Assembly: GCF_963855985.1 (NCBI RefSeq) | Contig: NC_087093.1 | Location: forward strand, 18,243,001-18,307,000 | Reading direction: 5' to 3' | Source: Ostrinia nubilalis | Taxonomy: Eukaryota > Arthropoda > Insecta > Lepidoptera > Crambidae | DNA length: 64,000 nucleotides | Shown here: piece by piece, positions 1 through 11,961 of the stretch | Layout: every line of letters begins with the position of its first letter | How positions within the stretch are numbered: position 1 is the first letter of the stretch | The notes under the pieces: model-generated | The model's database searches: none | What the model was told of the DNA's origin: nothing | Seen by the model: the letters and a program-made list of their open reading frames with translations, nothing else | Program-made: the position numbers and the translations under genes

Positions 1-2
1 TC

Positions 3-3000
3 GACACTCGCTTGGAAGCATTAAGAGATTATTGGTGTGAGTACACTAAAAGTTACGAGTCATTGACAGCACTAATAAACAACGAAACCTCAAAAAAAGA
101 TTATAATTTCGACATTGAGAAAAACTACGAATGCACAGAGGAAAATTACTTGGACCTGAAAACATGGCTAAAAGACAAGAAATATGATATTACATCAACC
201 ACAACCACAGTTAGTGAGCTTGACATAACCTCTGCTGAGATTTCAAAAATGAGACCAAAACTCCCATCAATAACGATACCGCAATTTTCAGGAGATTATA
301 ATGCATGGATGAGTTATAGAGACCTTTTTATCTCACTAATACATTGCAATGATCGCTTAACAAAAATTGAAAAACATCATTATCTAAAATCCAGTTTATC
401 AGGAGAAGCCGAACAGTTACTCAAAAATTATTCATTAACTGAGGCTAACTATGATGATGCATGGAAAAAGCTAAATGAAAGATATGAAAATAAGCGAGTG
501 ATTGTGAATAATATTCTCAGTAGATTTCTATCTCAGAAAAAACTAACAACAGAGTCTGCCAAAGGTATTAAAGATTTATTAGATAATACTAGCCAATGTC
601 TTACCTCACTAAAAAACATAGAGATAGATTCCTGGAATGCAATAGTGGTACATATTATAGTCTCAAAGTTAGACATAGAATCTCACAAACTTTGGGAGCA
701 GTCTTTAGAAAATTCTACAAATATTCCCACATATGAAGAACTAAGTAACTTCCTTGAAAAACGATTTCGAACAATGGAAATGGTCAATCTTTCACAACCT
801 CGAAAAGTTTATAAAAAAGATGCATCAAAATCTGTTCAGCATACACCAAAGACAACTACAGTGAAAAGTTTTGCCACTGAAGTCGAAAGCACTTGTACTT
901 ACTGCTCACAAAATCATTACATTTGCCACTGTAAAGAGTTTTCTGCATTACCTGTTTCTGAACGCCAAGATTATGTCAAGAAAAACAACATATGCTTCAA
1001 TTGCTTAATAAAAGGTCACTCTGTGTCACATTGCAGACAAAGCACAAATTGCAAAAAATGTGGACGTAGACATCATACCTTACTACATTTCACAAGACCT
1101 TCACAAACGAATAACACCGAGAAACCTGAAAGTAACAAATCTACAGCAAAGGAAAATGATACTGAATCTGGCGCTTCTTGCAATCTCAGTGTCAACTTGA
1201 AGGCTGAAACAAATGATGACTTAGTTATATTAGCAACCGCTGAAATAAAGGTCGAGTCTAGGAACAGTGATACTTATACACTGAGAGCTCTTATTGACCA
1301 AGGGTCACAGGGCTCCTTTATCTCCGAAGCAGCTGCACAATTATTGAATCTTGACCGCACTCCTGTTATTGGCAAAATCTCCGGCATATCAAACTCATCA
1401 GTGGTCACTACAAAATCTATGGTGAAACTCACAATACACTCCACAAAATGTGAAACATCCACATTTGAAGTGAATGCATATGTACTCAAGAAACTCACTT
1501 CATTGCTGCCGTCTCTTGAATTCCCACAAGATACTTGGCCCTCACACATGCAGTTGGATCTAGCTGATCCAAACTTTCACAAGCCAGGATCTATCGACGT
1601 CTTACTTGGTGCCGACGTGCATGCTCACATCCTGCTACAAGGTCTTCGCAAGTATAATTCACTCATCGCACTCAACTCTCGTCTGGGTTGGTTGATTTCT
1701 GGAAGAGCCTCACAAACTGATGCTGCAACACTAGAACACAACATGGTAGTTACTCACACAAAATTGGAAGTAGATCAATTATTGAGACAATTCTGGGAAA
1801 TTGAAGAGAAAATACAGTACAAGAAACCAATGACAGAATTGGAATTACAATGTGAAGAACATTTTAAGGCTACTCACAAACGCAATGATGATGGACGTTA
1901 CATTGTGTCTTTACCGTTCAAAGATGATCCACCCACAAACCTCGGTGATGTTGAGTTCCTTGCTGTTAACCGCTTGCAACATATGGAGAAACGTTTCACA
2001 CGCAACGAAGACTTCAAGGAAGATTATCACAAATTCATGAAACAATATGAATCACAAGGTCACATGATGATAGTACCTGAAAATGAGAAGAAAATAGAGA
2101 AACGTCACTACTTACCTCACCACGCTGTCCTCCGGCCGACAAGCTTGAGCACGAAGCTGCGAGTTGTCTTCGACGGAAGTGCTGTACCTGAAAAAGGAAA
2201 ATCGTTAAACGAAGAACTTTTGATTGGATACCCATTACAACAAGATGTCAGAGACTTAATTACAAGATGGAGACAACATAAATTCTGTTTAGTAGCTGAC
2301 ATTCAAAAAATGTACAGACAGATATTAGTATCCAAAGATGATGTGGACTACCAGAGAATACTGTGGCGAGAATGCCCAACACAACCGATACAGGAATATA
2401 GACTACTCACCGTAACTTATGGAACATCATGCGCTCCCTTTTTAGCCATACGCACACTTCACCAACTCGCTGAAGATGAAAAACATGATTTTCCTGTAGA
2501 AGCAGAAATTTTGAAAACTGATCTGTACATGGACGATCTGATGACCGGGGCATCCAGTGAAGATGATGCTGCTGTCCTTCAAAAACGATTGACTGAGTTG
2601 TTAGCACGCGGTGGTTTCCCTCTACACAAATGGGCATCAAATAGTAAAGCAGTACTATCACAAATTCCTGATCATGACAAAGAATTACAAAATGAAGTCC
2701 ATATAAAAGTTGAAGATACCCTGAAAACTTTGGGTATTACATGGAACTCACAAACAGATAATTTTGAATTGAACATATGTGTAAATTTTGTAAATGATAA
2801 TATCACCAAACGAAATGTATTATCTACCATTGCAAAAACCTTCGACCCACTAGGTTGGCTAACACCAAGTATAATAACCCTTAAAATCTTTATGCAAAAA
2901 CTGTGGTTAGCTGGCTTGGATTGGGACGAAGAGTTACCTAATGATCTGAAACAAGAATGGATTAATTATGTTAATCGTTTCACACACGCTGAAACCATTC

Positions 3001-5108
3001 AGTTCCCAAGATGGCTTGGAATCTCTAATAGTACAATGAAATTGGAACTGCATGGATTTAGTGATGCTTCCTGTGCTGCTTATGCTGGAGTTGTGTATCT
3101 CCGAGTTTGGGACAATGATGCAGTTAAAGTTTATCTTGTTATGGCCAAATCGAAAGTTGCGCCTGTTAAACAAGTTTCACTCCCTCGTCTCGAACTCTGT
3201 GGTGCAGTTCTCGTAGCAAATTTGATACAACATGTTAAAACTATACTTAATATACCAAATGAAAACATCTATGCTTGGACAGATTCAACCATAGTTCTGG
3301 CTTGGCTGCGTAAAACACCAATTACATGGACTACCTTTGTCGCTAATCGTACTTCAGAGATTTTGACACTTACAAATAGTAACCAGTGGCATCATGTTAG
3401 TTCCGCGAATAATCCAGCCGATCTTGCTTCACGTGGAGTATACCCAAGTGATTTGCAGCAGTCAGACCTGTGGTGGAATGGCCCACAATTTTTACAAAAT
3501 TGTAATCCAATTGTAAACCATGAGAATGTAGTCCCAGTCACTGATTTGGAAATGAAAGTTAAAACTAAAGTAGAAGCGAATGTGAATGTTTTTGAAAATG
3601 CTGATACTATTTCTTATTTGAAACGATGGTCAACTCTCTCAAAATTGATACGTGTAACTGCTTATTGTTTGAGATTTATTAAACTGTGTAAATCAAAAAT
3701 AAATAGGACACTGTTTGATGAACCCGCTTATCTGAGTTCTATGGAGCTTGACGACGCCTTTAACAGATGCATTAAGATGTCTCAATCTGATTCGTTTCAT
3801 GAGGAAATTTCTTGCCTGTCACAGGGTAAGCGAGTTCACCAATCAAGTAAATTGCATGTACTTAATCCATACTTAGATAATAATGGTATAGTTCGTGTCG
3901 GTGGTCGACTTGCCAATGCAGAGATTTCAGATAATATGAAAAATCCTATTATTTTGAGTAGTGATTCTAATCTTTCTAAACTTATTGTGTTAAATGCACA
4001 TCTGAAATCTTTGCATGGAGGAAATCAACTCACTTTGAATGTTATTAAACAAAAATTTTGGATAATTAGAGTCAAAAATCTAGTTAAAAGTGTACTTTCA
4101 AAATGTGTACCATGTTTTAAACAGAGAGCTAATCCCTCTGTGCCATTTATGGCAGATCTTCCTAAGTTTCGTGTCAAACCAAGTCGTCCATTTTTAACTA
4201 GTGGTGTAGATTTTGCTGGCCCGTTTGCCATGAAATTGTATCCTGGTAGATGTAAGAGAACTTGTAAAGTGTACATTTGCTTATTCGTATGCACCGTCAC
4301 AAAAGCCATTCATCTAGAACTGGTTACTGACCTGACGTCAGCTGCCTTTATTGCTGCTTTTAGACGTTTTACTGCCCGTCGTGGCCACTGCAAGGAAATT
4401 TGGAGTGATCACGGCACCAATTTTGTAGGCGCGTCTCGCGACTTAAACATTGCCTTTTATGACTCAAAATCTAAACTCGTTGCAGAAATTTCGGAACTTT
4501 TGGCTAATGACAAAACGACTTGGTACTTTATACCTCCTAGTTCACCTCATTTCGGAGGGCTTTGGGAGTCAGGAGTTAAAAGTGTTAAGGGACATCTAAA
4601 ACGCGTAATCGGACAAACTTTACTTACTTATGAAGAGTTTTCTACGCTCTTAACCCAAGTGGAAGCTTGCGTTAATTCCCGCCCTCTTACTATAGTAAAT
4701 TCTACTCTTGATGAAGCTCCCTTAACTCCGGGACATTTCCTTATTGGGGAACCTTTAATTGGTGTACCGGAACCATCTTTAGTGGACGTTAAACTTAGCC
4801 CTTTGCATCGGTGGCATATAATCCAACGTATGGTACAATGTTTATGGCAGCGATGGCAGAATGAATATTTGACAACCTTGCAACATCGTTACAAATGGAA
4901 CAAAGATCAGCCGGAAATCGCTATAGGTACCGTTGTATTAGTAAAGGATGATAGACTTCCTCCTGGAAAATGGCTTTTGGGGCGTGTTGTTCGGAAGCAC
5001 CCAGGTGCAGATGGGGTAACTCGAGTTGTTTCTTTAAGGTATAAAGACGGTATTTTTAAAAGGCCAATTGCCAAATTGTGCCCTCTACCCCTGGATGATT
5101 CCAACTAG
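3..5108 (+). CDS. BEL/Pao LTR retrotransposon gag-pol polyprotein, 5' end cut by window edge
   Basis: One open frame runs from the left edge to a TAG at 5106-5108 with no stop or frameshift, about 1,700 codons. The first codon seen is not an ATG, so a little of gag lies outside. Domains in order: a gag-like N-terminal region; Cys/His knuckles at about 893-1095, including a CX2CX4HX4C; a retropepsin-like site LIDQGS near 1290; reverse transcriptase with catalytic YMDD at 2526-2537; an RNase H segment (FSDAS near 3055); an integrase zinc region (HLKSLHGG near 4000, CVPC near 4107); an integrase core with WSDHGTNF near 4400 and the catalytic Glu in LWESG near 4561; and a BEL-type C-terminal domain ending about 5100. 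This order (PR-RT-RH-IN on one frame) and the C-terminal domain fit BEL/Pao rather than Gypsy or Copia. It would make the enzymes for cytoplasmic reverse transcription and nuclear integration. The intact frame suggests a young insertion. Confidence 0.95.
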   Translation, partial: DTRLEALRDYWCEYTKSYESLTALINNETSKKDYNFDIEKNYECTEENYLDLKTWLKDKKYDITSTTTTVSELDITSAEISKMRPKLPSITIPQFSGDYNAWMSYRDLFISLIHCNDRLTKIEKHHYLKSSLSGEAEQLLKNYSLTEANYDDAWKKLNERYENKRVIVNNILSRFLSQKKLTTESAKGIKDLLDNTSQCLTSLKNIEIDSWNAIVVHIIVSKLDIESHKLWEQSLENSTNIPTYEELSNFLEKRFRTMEMVNLSQPRKVYKKDASKSVQHTPKTTTVKSFATEVESTCTYCSQNHYICHCKEFSALPVSERQDYVKKNNICFNCLIKGHSVSHCRQSTNCKKCGRRHHTLLHFTRPSQTNNTEKPESNKSTAKENDTESGASCNLSVNLKAETNDDLVILATAEIKVESRNSDTYTLRALIDQGSQGSFISEAAAQLLNLDRTPVIGKISGISNSSVVTTKSMVKLTIHSTKCETSTFEVNAYVLKKLTSLLPSLEFPQDTWPSHMQLDLADPNFHKPGSIDVLLGADVHAHILLQGLRKYNSLIALNSRLGWLISGRASQTDAATLEHNMVVTHTKLEVDQLLRQFWEIEEKIQYKKPMTELELQCEEHFKATHKRNDDGRYIVSLPFKDDPPTNLGDVEFLAVNRLQHMEKRFTRNEDFKEDYHKFMKQYESQGHMMIVPENEKKIEKRHYLPHHAVLRPTSLSTKLRVVFDGSAVPEKGKSLNEELLIGYPLQQDVRDLITRWRQHKFCLVADIQKMYRQILVSKDDVDYQRILWRECPTQPIQEYRLLTVTYGTSCAPFLAIRTLHQLAEDEKHDFPVEAEILKTDLYMDDLMTGASSEDDAAVLQKRLTELLARGGFPLHKWASNSKAVLSQIPDHDKELQNEVHIKVEDTLKTLGITWNSQTDNFELNICVNFVNDNITKRNVLSTIAKTFDPLGWLTPSIITLKIFMQKLWLAGLDWDEELPNDLKQEWINYVNRFTHAETIQFPRWLGISNSTMKLELHGFSDASCAAYAGVVYLRVWDNDAVKVYLVMAKSKVAPVKQVSLPRLELCGAVLVANLIQHVKTILNIPNENIYAWTDSTIVLAWLRKTPITWTTFVANRTSEILTLTNSNQWHHVSSANNPADLASRGVYPSDLQQSDLWWNGPQFLQNCNPIVNHENVVPVTDLEMKVKTKVEANVNVFENADTISYLKRWSTLSKLIRVTAYCLRFIKLCKSKINRTLFDEPAYLSSMELDDAFNRCIKMSQSDSFHEEISCLSQGKRVHQSSKLHVLNPYLDNNGIVRVGGRLANAEISDNMKNPIILSSDSNLSKLIVLNAHLKSLHGGNQLTLNVIKQKFWIIRVKNLVKSVLSKCVPCFKQRANPSVPFMADLPKFRVKPSRPFLTSGVDFAGPFAMKLYPGRCKRTCKVYICLFVCTVTKAIHLELVTDLTSAAFIAAFRRFTARRGHCKEIWSDHGTNFVGASRDLNIAFYDSKSKLVAEISELLANDKTTWYFIPPSSPHFGGLWESGVKSVKGHLKRVIGQTLLTYEEFSTLLTQVEACVNSRPLTIVNSTLDEAPLTPGHFLIGEPLIGVPEPSLVDVKLSPLHRWHIIQRMVQCLWQRWQNEYLTTLQHRYKWNKDQPEIAIGTVVLVKDDRLPPGKWLLGRVVRKHPGADGVTRVVSLRYKDGIFKRPIAKLCPLPLDDSN

Positions 5109-5157
5109 ATTATTAGATTGGTGTCTATTCATTCCTCTATCTTGAAGGACTGTAATC

Positions 5158-5290
5158 GTCCTTGGGCGGCGGTATGGATGGATTATTCCCTATATGATCG
5201 GACCGTAATAATAAAAAAAAAAAAAAAAAAACTTCTTGATTGTCTGTGGTAAAAAACATGTCTGTGTAATTGTATGAGAAAATAAAACAA
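5158..5290 (+). repeat. Putative polypurine tract and start of BEL/Pao 3' LTR
   Basis: About 50 bp after the gag-pol stop comes a purine-rich TTGGGCGGCGG followed by TATGG, the usual layout of a primer tract just before a 3' LTR. A run of 19 A follows at 5213-5231. The 5' LTR is outside the window, so the 3' LTR end cannot be fixed by comparison, and no clear target duplication is visible. The A-run could be an LTR microsatellite or a sign that the 3' end was copied from polyadenylated RNA. Confidence 0.4.
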
Positions 5291-7003
5291 CAGTGAACTT
5301 TAAAACAGTGTATAATTAACTAAATAACCACAGATTATTCCGTTCTTCGGAGGGTGCAAGCCGTATTTCCAGTTTAAGCTCTTTTCATTATTCGAAATCA
5401 AAAGATTTCGATCAATAAAGTTATGGAATAAGACTTGACTATAAATATTTCTCTGTTTATCACTTAAATGGCTAATTGAAAACAACTTGGAAAACGATGA
5501 GTTCGATTGATTCATGTACTTAAATCATGGATAAGTTATTTTATTGAAATGAGTCGCCATTGTGCGCGCGGCCGTGGGAACATGCAAATGCGCAGGAGTA
5601 TCGATTGATCCATCGCCGCCATCGCACATCGCCATGTAATCTCATAACTGAGAGCTCATCACTGCACTGCCCGCTGACTGATAGAGATGTGAAGGAACGA
5701 CCGTAGTTTTAAGTATTGCATTGTTGTTTCATAAACCGTTAATTTATCTTATGCGCATTAAGAGACAGTCTTAAATTCTTCTATTAGGTAAAACTGCTCT
5801 TTCTCATTTAAATTACGTTGCTCTACCCTTTTCCCAATTATTAGCAAACAAAACCAACACTTGCATTGAGTTTTTCGATGTTATCGAGTACTCATCTATA
5901 ACAAGTCGGTCTCTACACTCAATCGGCTCCGATCACCGAATACAGTTCGTACATTTTTTCTTTGTTGTTAAAAGATAAGCAGCGGTGATTGTAATGCAAT
6001 CTGCCGCGTTCGGGGGCCAGTTTTGATCATAACAATGTGCTGGCCGCGGCGGCCGGAGGGCGACGACCCCGATCCGATTAATAAATTAAGATAACAAATT
6101 AAAGCGAGCTCGCGAACAATCGCCGCTTTGTCTAGCGCCGCGGCTCGGACACTATGGCTTTGTACAGCTTTGGGCAGGCTTCGGTTTCTTGCTACTTCAA
6201 AAGCTGCTATTATTTGATTTCGATATAGGTCCTTCATTTCTAAATCTATTTTAAGACTCATTTGACATGTGGTACAAGAACAAATTGTCAAACAACATCT
6301 GAATTAGAGCAATTACCGTAGTTAAGTACCGAATACCTCATCTTAATTAATTAATTTAGTAATATTAATTAATACCAATACAAACTAATTGACAATGATT
6401 TTTTACTTCTCTCATTATTTCTAGTGTTTGTATGTCATATCATTTGTAATTATTATTATTGGTCATATAACCAAGATTTTGCACGCCGACTGTGGAATTT
6501 AGGTAGAGCACGCATCAATCGCAGTATATCTATACGAGTATATCTATACGAGTATCACACATAAAACCTACTAATTACATTTAGTTAAAAAAAGTAAAAA
6601 ATGTCTTCAACAACCCAGGAACGTAAAACGGTAATCGGAACATAAAATTTTTAATGTGATTTGTAAAATCTGTGTGATGATGCAGTTATCGAGTGTTTAG
6701 TTCGGAGCCTTCGGACACATGTCCCAGGGCGCGAGCGTGATACGATCGACGCGCGCGGCAGCGCCTGTCGCCCGCGTCGTCACTCCGACGCCGAGGCCAC
6801 CGGCCATCGCGCTGATATTCATTGAAACCGATAACTTAACTCTTTCCAGTCTCTCCACTTACTTTGTAGTGTTTGTGAAGGTATTTAAACTGCTAAGATC
6901 GTTCTGCCTCCTTCCAAAAGTTACTGTGCCCTAACTGGCTCTACATTATATAACTGCTTAAATTGTAAGACCTAATGCTCTAATGTGGTAAAGCATTAAA
7001 CTA
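5291..7003. other. Non-coding stretch, no gene recognised
   Basis: AT-rich DNA with GC-rich patches near 5560-5640, 6000-6070 and 6720-6810. It holds one POU octamer ATGCAAAT at 5582-5589 and a short tandem duplication (TATATCTATACGAG twice) at about 6526-6553. The reading frames here are short, have no splice-consistent context and match nothing I know. Confidence 0.5.
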
Positions 7004-7006
7004 TTG

Positions 7007-8392
7007 TAGTCCAGTCAATGAATGCCTTAACGACGGTGTAGAGAGAAATCCGTGGAACACAATTTCTGACCTTGGGACTTTATTTAGCCTAGTTAGGTGG
7101 TGAACATAGCAAAAGTCCCCGCCCTTAGCCCTTGAGCCGGCAGGGAGAGGGGGGTTTAAAGGTACCACTTTTCAGTTTTTCGCTTAATCCTCGGAAACTA
7201 TGCGTCCTAGTGACATGACTACTATGAACCAAAAAAAGTTTATTCAATTTGCTACAGGCGAGACCGTCAAGTTTTTCTATATCTTGTATAATTTTTGCGG
7301 CATTAGCTCTAGAAGGTCTGTAAAATTGGAAATTTAATTTTTGTCTTACGTGTTCCTATCAGGAGACAATCGACTAAATCAACATTGAGCAAACACTATA
7401 GACATGCGGGAGCATGTTAAGCCTAGTTCTAGGGAGGGGACTGCACCGTGCGTATATTTAGACGAACCAATTGGGGCCACTTTTGACTCCTCATCATTCA
7501 AAAACTACTGTGCATTAACTCTTCAAATTTGGCTCATGTATTGAGACTTGCAAGATATACATCAGCTTTAAATTTCATAAATATACCTCAAACGGTTATT
7601 TAGGTATTGACGTTCAAAAATCGACATTTAGAACACTAAAATCAATCTATCACCTGTGAAATGTTAAAATTTACTGGTTTTTTATTTGTTCCTTTGTATT
7701 TACATAACTACCTTTCTGGATGCCAAATTTGAACCTTCGAGGTCATCTGGAAGTGGTTAGAATTTGGTCTATAGGTCAGACATGTAGATTTTTGGACGTC
7801 AATACCTAAAGAACCGTTTGAGGCATATTTATGAAATTTGAAGCTGATGTATATCTTGCAAGTCTCAACACATGAGCCAAATTTGAAGTGTTAATGCACA
7901 GTAGTTTTTAAGTGATGAGGAGTCAATAGTGGCTCAAAGTGGTTCGTCTAAATATACGCACGGTGCATTTCCCTCCCTGGAACTAGGCTTAACATGCTCC
8001 CGCAAGTCTAGAATGATTGCTCAATGTTGATTTAGTCGATTTTCTCCTGATGGGAACATGTAAGACAAAAATAAAATTTCCAATATTACAGACCTTCTAG
8101 AGCAGATGCCGCGAAAACTATACAATTTATCAAAAAAGTTGACTATTTCACCTGTAGCAAATTGAATATGCTTTTTTTGGTTCATAGTAGTCATGTCACT
8201 AGGACGCATAGTTTCCGAGGATTAAGTGAAAAACCGAAAAGTGGCACCTTTAAACCCCCCTCTCCCCGCCGGCTCAAGGGCTAAGGTCGGGGACTTTTGC
8301 TATGTTCACCTCCTAACTAGTCTTAATAAAGTCCTGAAGTCAGAAATTGTGTTCTACAGTTTTCCATCTATAATGCTTTATTGACTGGACTA
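7007..8392. mobile_element. Foldback DNA element A, terminus TAGTCCAGTCAAT, TTG target duplication
   Basis: The two halves are diverged reverse complements of each other with arms of roughly 600 bp (about 7007-7625 and 7775-8392) around a short unique centre. The outer ends read TAGTCCAGTCAAT and ATTGACTGGACTA. The flanking bases are TTG at 7004-7006 and TTG at 8393-8395, consistent with a 3-bp target duplication. No transposase is encoded. A short frame starting MRPSDMTTMNQKK is present in both arms, pointing inward, but it ends at different places. Two other elements in the window share the terminus. Arms this long would form an extended hairpin in single-stranded DNA or RNA. Confidence 0.85.
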
Positions 8393-8395
8393 TTG

Positions 8396-9479
8396 AGTAT
8401 GTATTGAGTAAGGAGAAAGAAAAATACATAGATCCACAAATAAGTAACTGTTTTAGAGAGTATCTATCTGGTTACAGTCATGCTCTATCCTAGTAGTTTG
8501 TAGAGTATATTAAAGAAAAACTTCTTAAACACGTGAGGTAGAGATAATAGTCTAGTGGGTCAGTTGTTGATTTACTTTTTAAGTCTTAAGGCTATTCTTC
8601 CTTGCATTTTGCATTTGAAGGTAGTTGAGCTATATTATTAAGTGCAAGATACGATCTTGTCCCCGACGACCTGGTGAGGCCGACGTGCACCGCGGCGCTA
8701 TCTGCACGCACATCTCTTAGCAACAATAATTACGCACTTTTATAAGATTTTCATTCATTTGTCGTAACGAAACTGGTGCTTTAGGGCTTCCTTTGACCGG
8801 TGTCTGGCGTATGATGGCAACTTGTTAATGTTTACAAGTCCAAACTCCAAACGATAGTTATATTTGACTCAGATAAAATCCATGTCTCGTATCAGATAGA
8901 GTTATTGCCATACGTTTAGGATAATTATGAGAATTTTTACAGCTGATTTTTATTGAAAGCAATAGCCATGGCGGTAGTGCGCGTCCGCGGCGAGCGTGCG
9001 CGTGCGCCGACAGTAATTGATTGACGCGGCATCCGCGCTGCGGCTCGCACAAAGCGGATAATATCTTCATAAATCGATATTTCCTCCGCTAATAAAGCTA
9101 TATTAATTATCTAGTATTCAAATCTCGGATGTTGGGCATTCGTGCGCGCTCGTGACCGGTCTCCCCGGCGCGGCCCGATTATTCGAGCTCGTGCGATTAA
9201 CGATCATGATTCGATTACCGAGTCGTCAGCGATGCGCCCGCGCCGGTGCGCGCTCCACAGACGCACGCGCTAATCATATTTCGTCTGTATACTATGTTTC
9301 GGCTGACTTACAATGAGGATCAGTACTGTTGTAGAAAATTCAATAAAACTAGTATCTACGTTAATCTTTAAGACATAAGAAAGATATATCTTTTTGAATT
9401 ATCCAAATCGGACCATTACTTACGAAGATATTAAGTAATAAACATAGGCCGTTTTTGCCGCTAAAAGTCAACGTACGCA
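8396..9479. other. Non-coding stretch with GC-rich islands
   Basis: No gene recognised. GC-rich patches at about 8660-8710, 8965-9060 and 9140-9270 sit in AT-rich DNA. They lack frames with splice support and resemble the other islands upstream of the POU gene, so they are possible regulatory elements, but nothing in the sequence proves this. Confidence 0.35.
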
Positions 9480-11270
9480 GGGCCGCGTGACGTCATTATA
9501 TCCGAATCGAGCGCAGCCGGCGTACTATTGGGATGGAAAATATTTTTTTCCAGCTAAACCATCAGTTTTAGAAAAAAACTTTTAATAACATTTATTCATC
9601 AAAATAAAGTAACCTATCGACCAGTAATTTAAAAAAATAAAAATTGTGAAAATTAAGTATCGCTATGTCCAAAAACCACATTTTCATAGGATTCGATGCA
9701 ATGCGGAGACGCGGTTGGGGTGAGTGTAAGTTAATGATTGTTTGTATTGAACATAATAATATATAATATGATGCTAATACCCAGTTTCTGGCCTGGGGGG
9801 GGGGGGGGGGGGGATAAGTCATACCCAGCTTATAGCCTAGGGGGAGGGGCAAGCCTTACCCAGCTTCTGGCCTTGGTGGGAGGGGGGGAGAGGCAAGTCA
9901 TGCCCAGTTTCTGGCCGGGGGGGGGGGGGGGGTAAGTCATACCCAGCTTCTGGCCGAGGGGGAGTCATACCTAGCTTATGCTTATGGACTGGGGGAAGGG
10001 GCTAGCCTTACCCAGCTTCTGGCCTGGGGGAGGGGGGGGGGGGGGGGGGGGGGTCAAGTCATAACCAGTTTCTATGGGCTGGGGGGAGGGGCTAGCCTTA
10101 CCCAGTTTCTAGCCTGGGGGGAGGGGGGGTATGTAATACCCAGCTTCTGGCCTAGGGGGAGTCATACCCAGCTTATGCTTATGGGCTGGGGGGAGGAGCT
10201 AGCCTTACCCAGCTTCTGGCCTGGGGGATGGGGGGGGGGGGTCAAGTCATAACCAGTTTCTATGGGCTGGGGGGAGGGGCTAGCCTTACCCAGTTTCTGG
10301 CCTGGGGGGGGGCGGGTATGTAATACCCAGCTTCTGGCCTGGGGGAGGGGGGGGGGGTCAAGTCATAACCAGTTTCTATGGGCTGGGGGGGGGCTAGCCT
10401 TACCCAGCTTCTGGCCTGGGGGGAGGGAGGGGGGGGTAAAGTCATACCCAGTTTCTGTCTTTTCTGGCATGGGGGGGGGTGTCATACCCAGCTTCTGGCC
10501 GAAGGGGAGTCATATCCAGCTTATGCTTATGGCCTGGGGGGAGGGGCAAGCCTTACCCAGCTTCTGGCCTGGGGGGAGAGGGAGGGGTCAAGTCATACCC
10601 AGTTTCGGGCCTGGGGGGGGGGGGTAAATCATACCCAACTTCTGGCCGAGGGGGAAGTCATGCCCAGCTTATGAACTAGGGAGAGGAGGGGGGCAGGGGA
10701 GTCATACCCAGCTTCTAGGCTAAGATTAAATAGATTTCCAGGAGGGAGCAGCTGTCCTTTCCTGCAGCAGCTGGTCCGCCCATGGGAACGGCGAATAGAT
10801 AGGTAGGTACGTAGGTTTAACTCAGAAAAACTAAATAACAGGTAGGTATTGCGTGTACATCGAAATGATCTGCATAGAAATGTCTTGTAGCCTAGGCAGA
10901 GTGTATCTGCCTCAGCTATACCTTATTGTTAGAAGTAAATAAATTAATACTTATACATTTTTATATTTTACTTGGAAGAAGATATGACTCTAACAACACT
11001 TATGAACACTTTATTTGAATAAATCGCCAAATATACCACCGCGGAGACCCCAATCGCGTCTCTGCGTTCCATGAGCGGATGGATTTTTTGCGTTATTTTT
11101 CACAATTTCTATTTTGAAAATTACCTATCGATAGCTTACTTTATTCTGATGAATATATGTCATTACAAGTTTTTCTCTCAAACTGATAGTTTGGCTAGAA
11201 AAAAATATTTTCTATCCACGCAGTACGCCGGCAGCGTTCGGATCGGATACAATGACGTCAACGGTCCCGC
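9480..11270. mobile_element. Inverted-repeat element enclosing a G-rich minisatellite
   Basis: Arms of about 240 bp at 9480-9722 and 11030-11270 are diverged reverse complements. For example, GTGACGTCATT near the left end faces AATGACGTCA near the right end, and GGAGACGCGGTTGGGGT faces ACCCCAATCGCGTCTC at the inner edges. Weaker similarity may extend a few tens of bases further out. The loop holds a roughly 940-bp G-rich minisatellite plus about 300 bp of ordinary sequence. No transposase frame and no clear target duplication are seen, so the class is unknown. Confidence 0.75.
9776..10715. repeat. G-rich minisatellite, about 25 degenerate units
   Basis: About 25 copies of a unit near 38 bp, built from a core such as CCCAGCTTCTGGCC followed by runs of G (some over 20 long) and a spacer such as AAGTCATA or CTAGCCTTA. 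Units alternate in variants (TTCTGGCC, TTATGCTTATGG, TTTCTATGGGC), which gives a higher-order pattern. The + strand carries many G-tracts and could form G-quadruplexes. Open frames across it are by-products of stop-free repeats. Confidence 0.95.
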
Positions 11271-11961
11271 GCCGGGCGGTCAGTGAACTTTTTTAGTAAT
11301 TTGGCCATAACTTCGTCAATTTTTGTCGTAGAACAAAAATTTTTGGACTGTGTATTAAGGATTTCTTAGCCCTATAAATCTGCATTCACAGCTAAAAATC
11401 GAAATGATCCTCATTTCCCAAGTGATGTCATCTTGTACATTTTCATGACATTATTTATGAAGGTCTGCATTAAAGATTTATATCACCTACACTCTCTAAA
11501 AGCCCAATAATTCACTTTACGTGAGTGAATCATGAACATGTAACAGTTTAAATAAGGAATCGCGATCCTTGTATTCTAGACCTAGGTCTGTCTAGGTTCT
11601 ATCTTTCAGGGATTAAAATTTTACGAGTACTGAGTCAAGTTCCATACCGTGTTGAACGGTACTCGTCGCCTTTAAAACCTTTTGGCCCAGTTCACCCGCT
11701 TATCGTTGTAAAAATGCATGAAATATGGCGGAGGCATCTTCTATTAAAGCTGTTATAACGAATGTCGGTCGTGATGCGGCTGGTAGCGATAGCCGCTGCA
11801 TCTGCGCAGCCGATCTTGCTGTTCCCCAGCTTTGCCATTTCGTGAGAATAACCACTTCTTAATAATAATATGTTCCTGTTTTTAATTATCGTGACTTCCT
11901 TGGAAAATATAAACTGTTACTTCACTACAATTTTCACAAAATAAAATTGAAAATTTAAACC
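11271..11961. other. Non-coding stretch, nothing recognised
   Basis: AT-rich DNA between two repeat elements. I see no frame of useful length with splice sites and no repeat structure beyond the weak outward extension of the neighbouring inverted repeat. Confidence 0.4.

Noticed and set aside
1274..5104. Minus-strand and shifted frames inside the BEL/Pao element
   Set aside because: Shadows of the gag-pol frame, which carries all recognisable motifs.
9738..10679. Several overlapping open frames of 60-120 codons in the G-rich minisatellite on both strands
   Set aside because: They translate tandem repeats with no stops (Gly/Pro-rich), with no start context, splice sites or domain.
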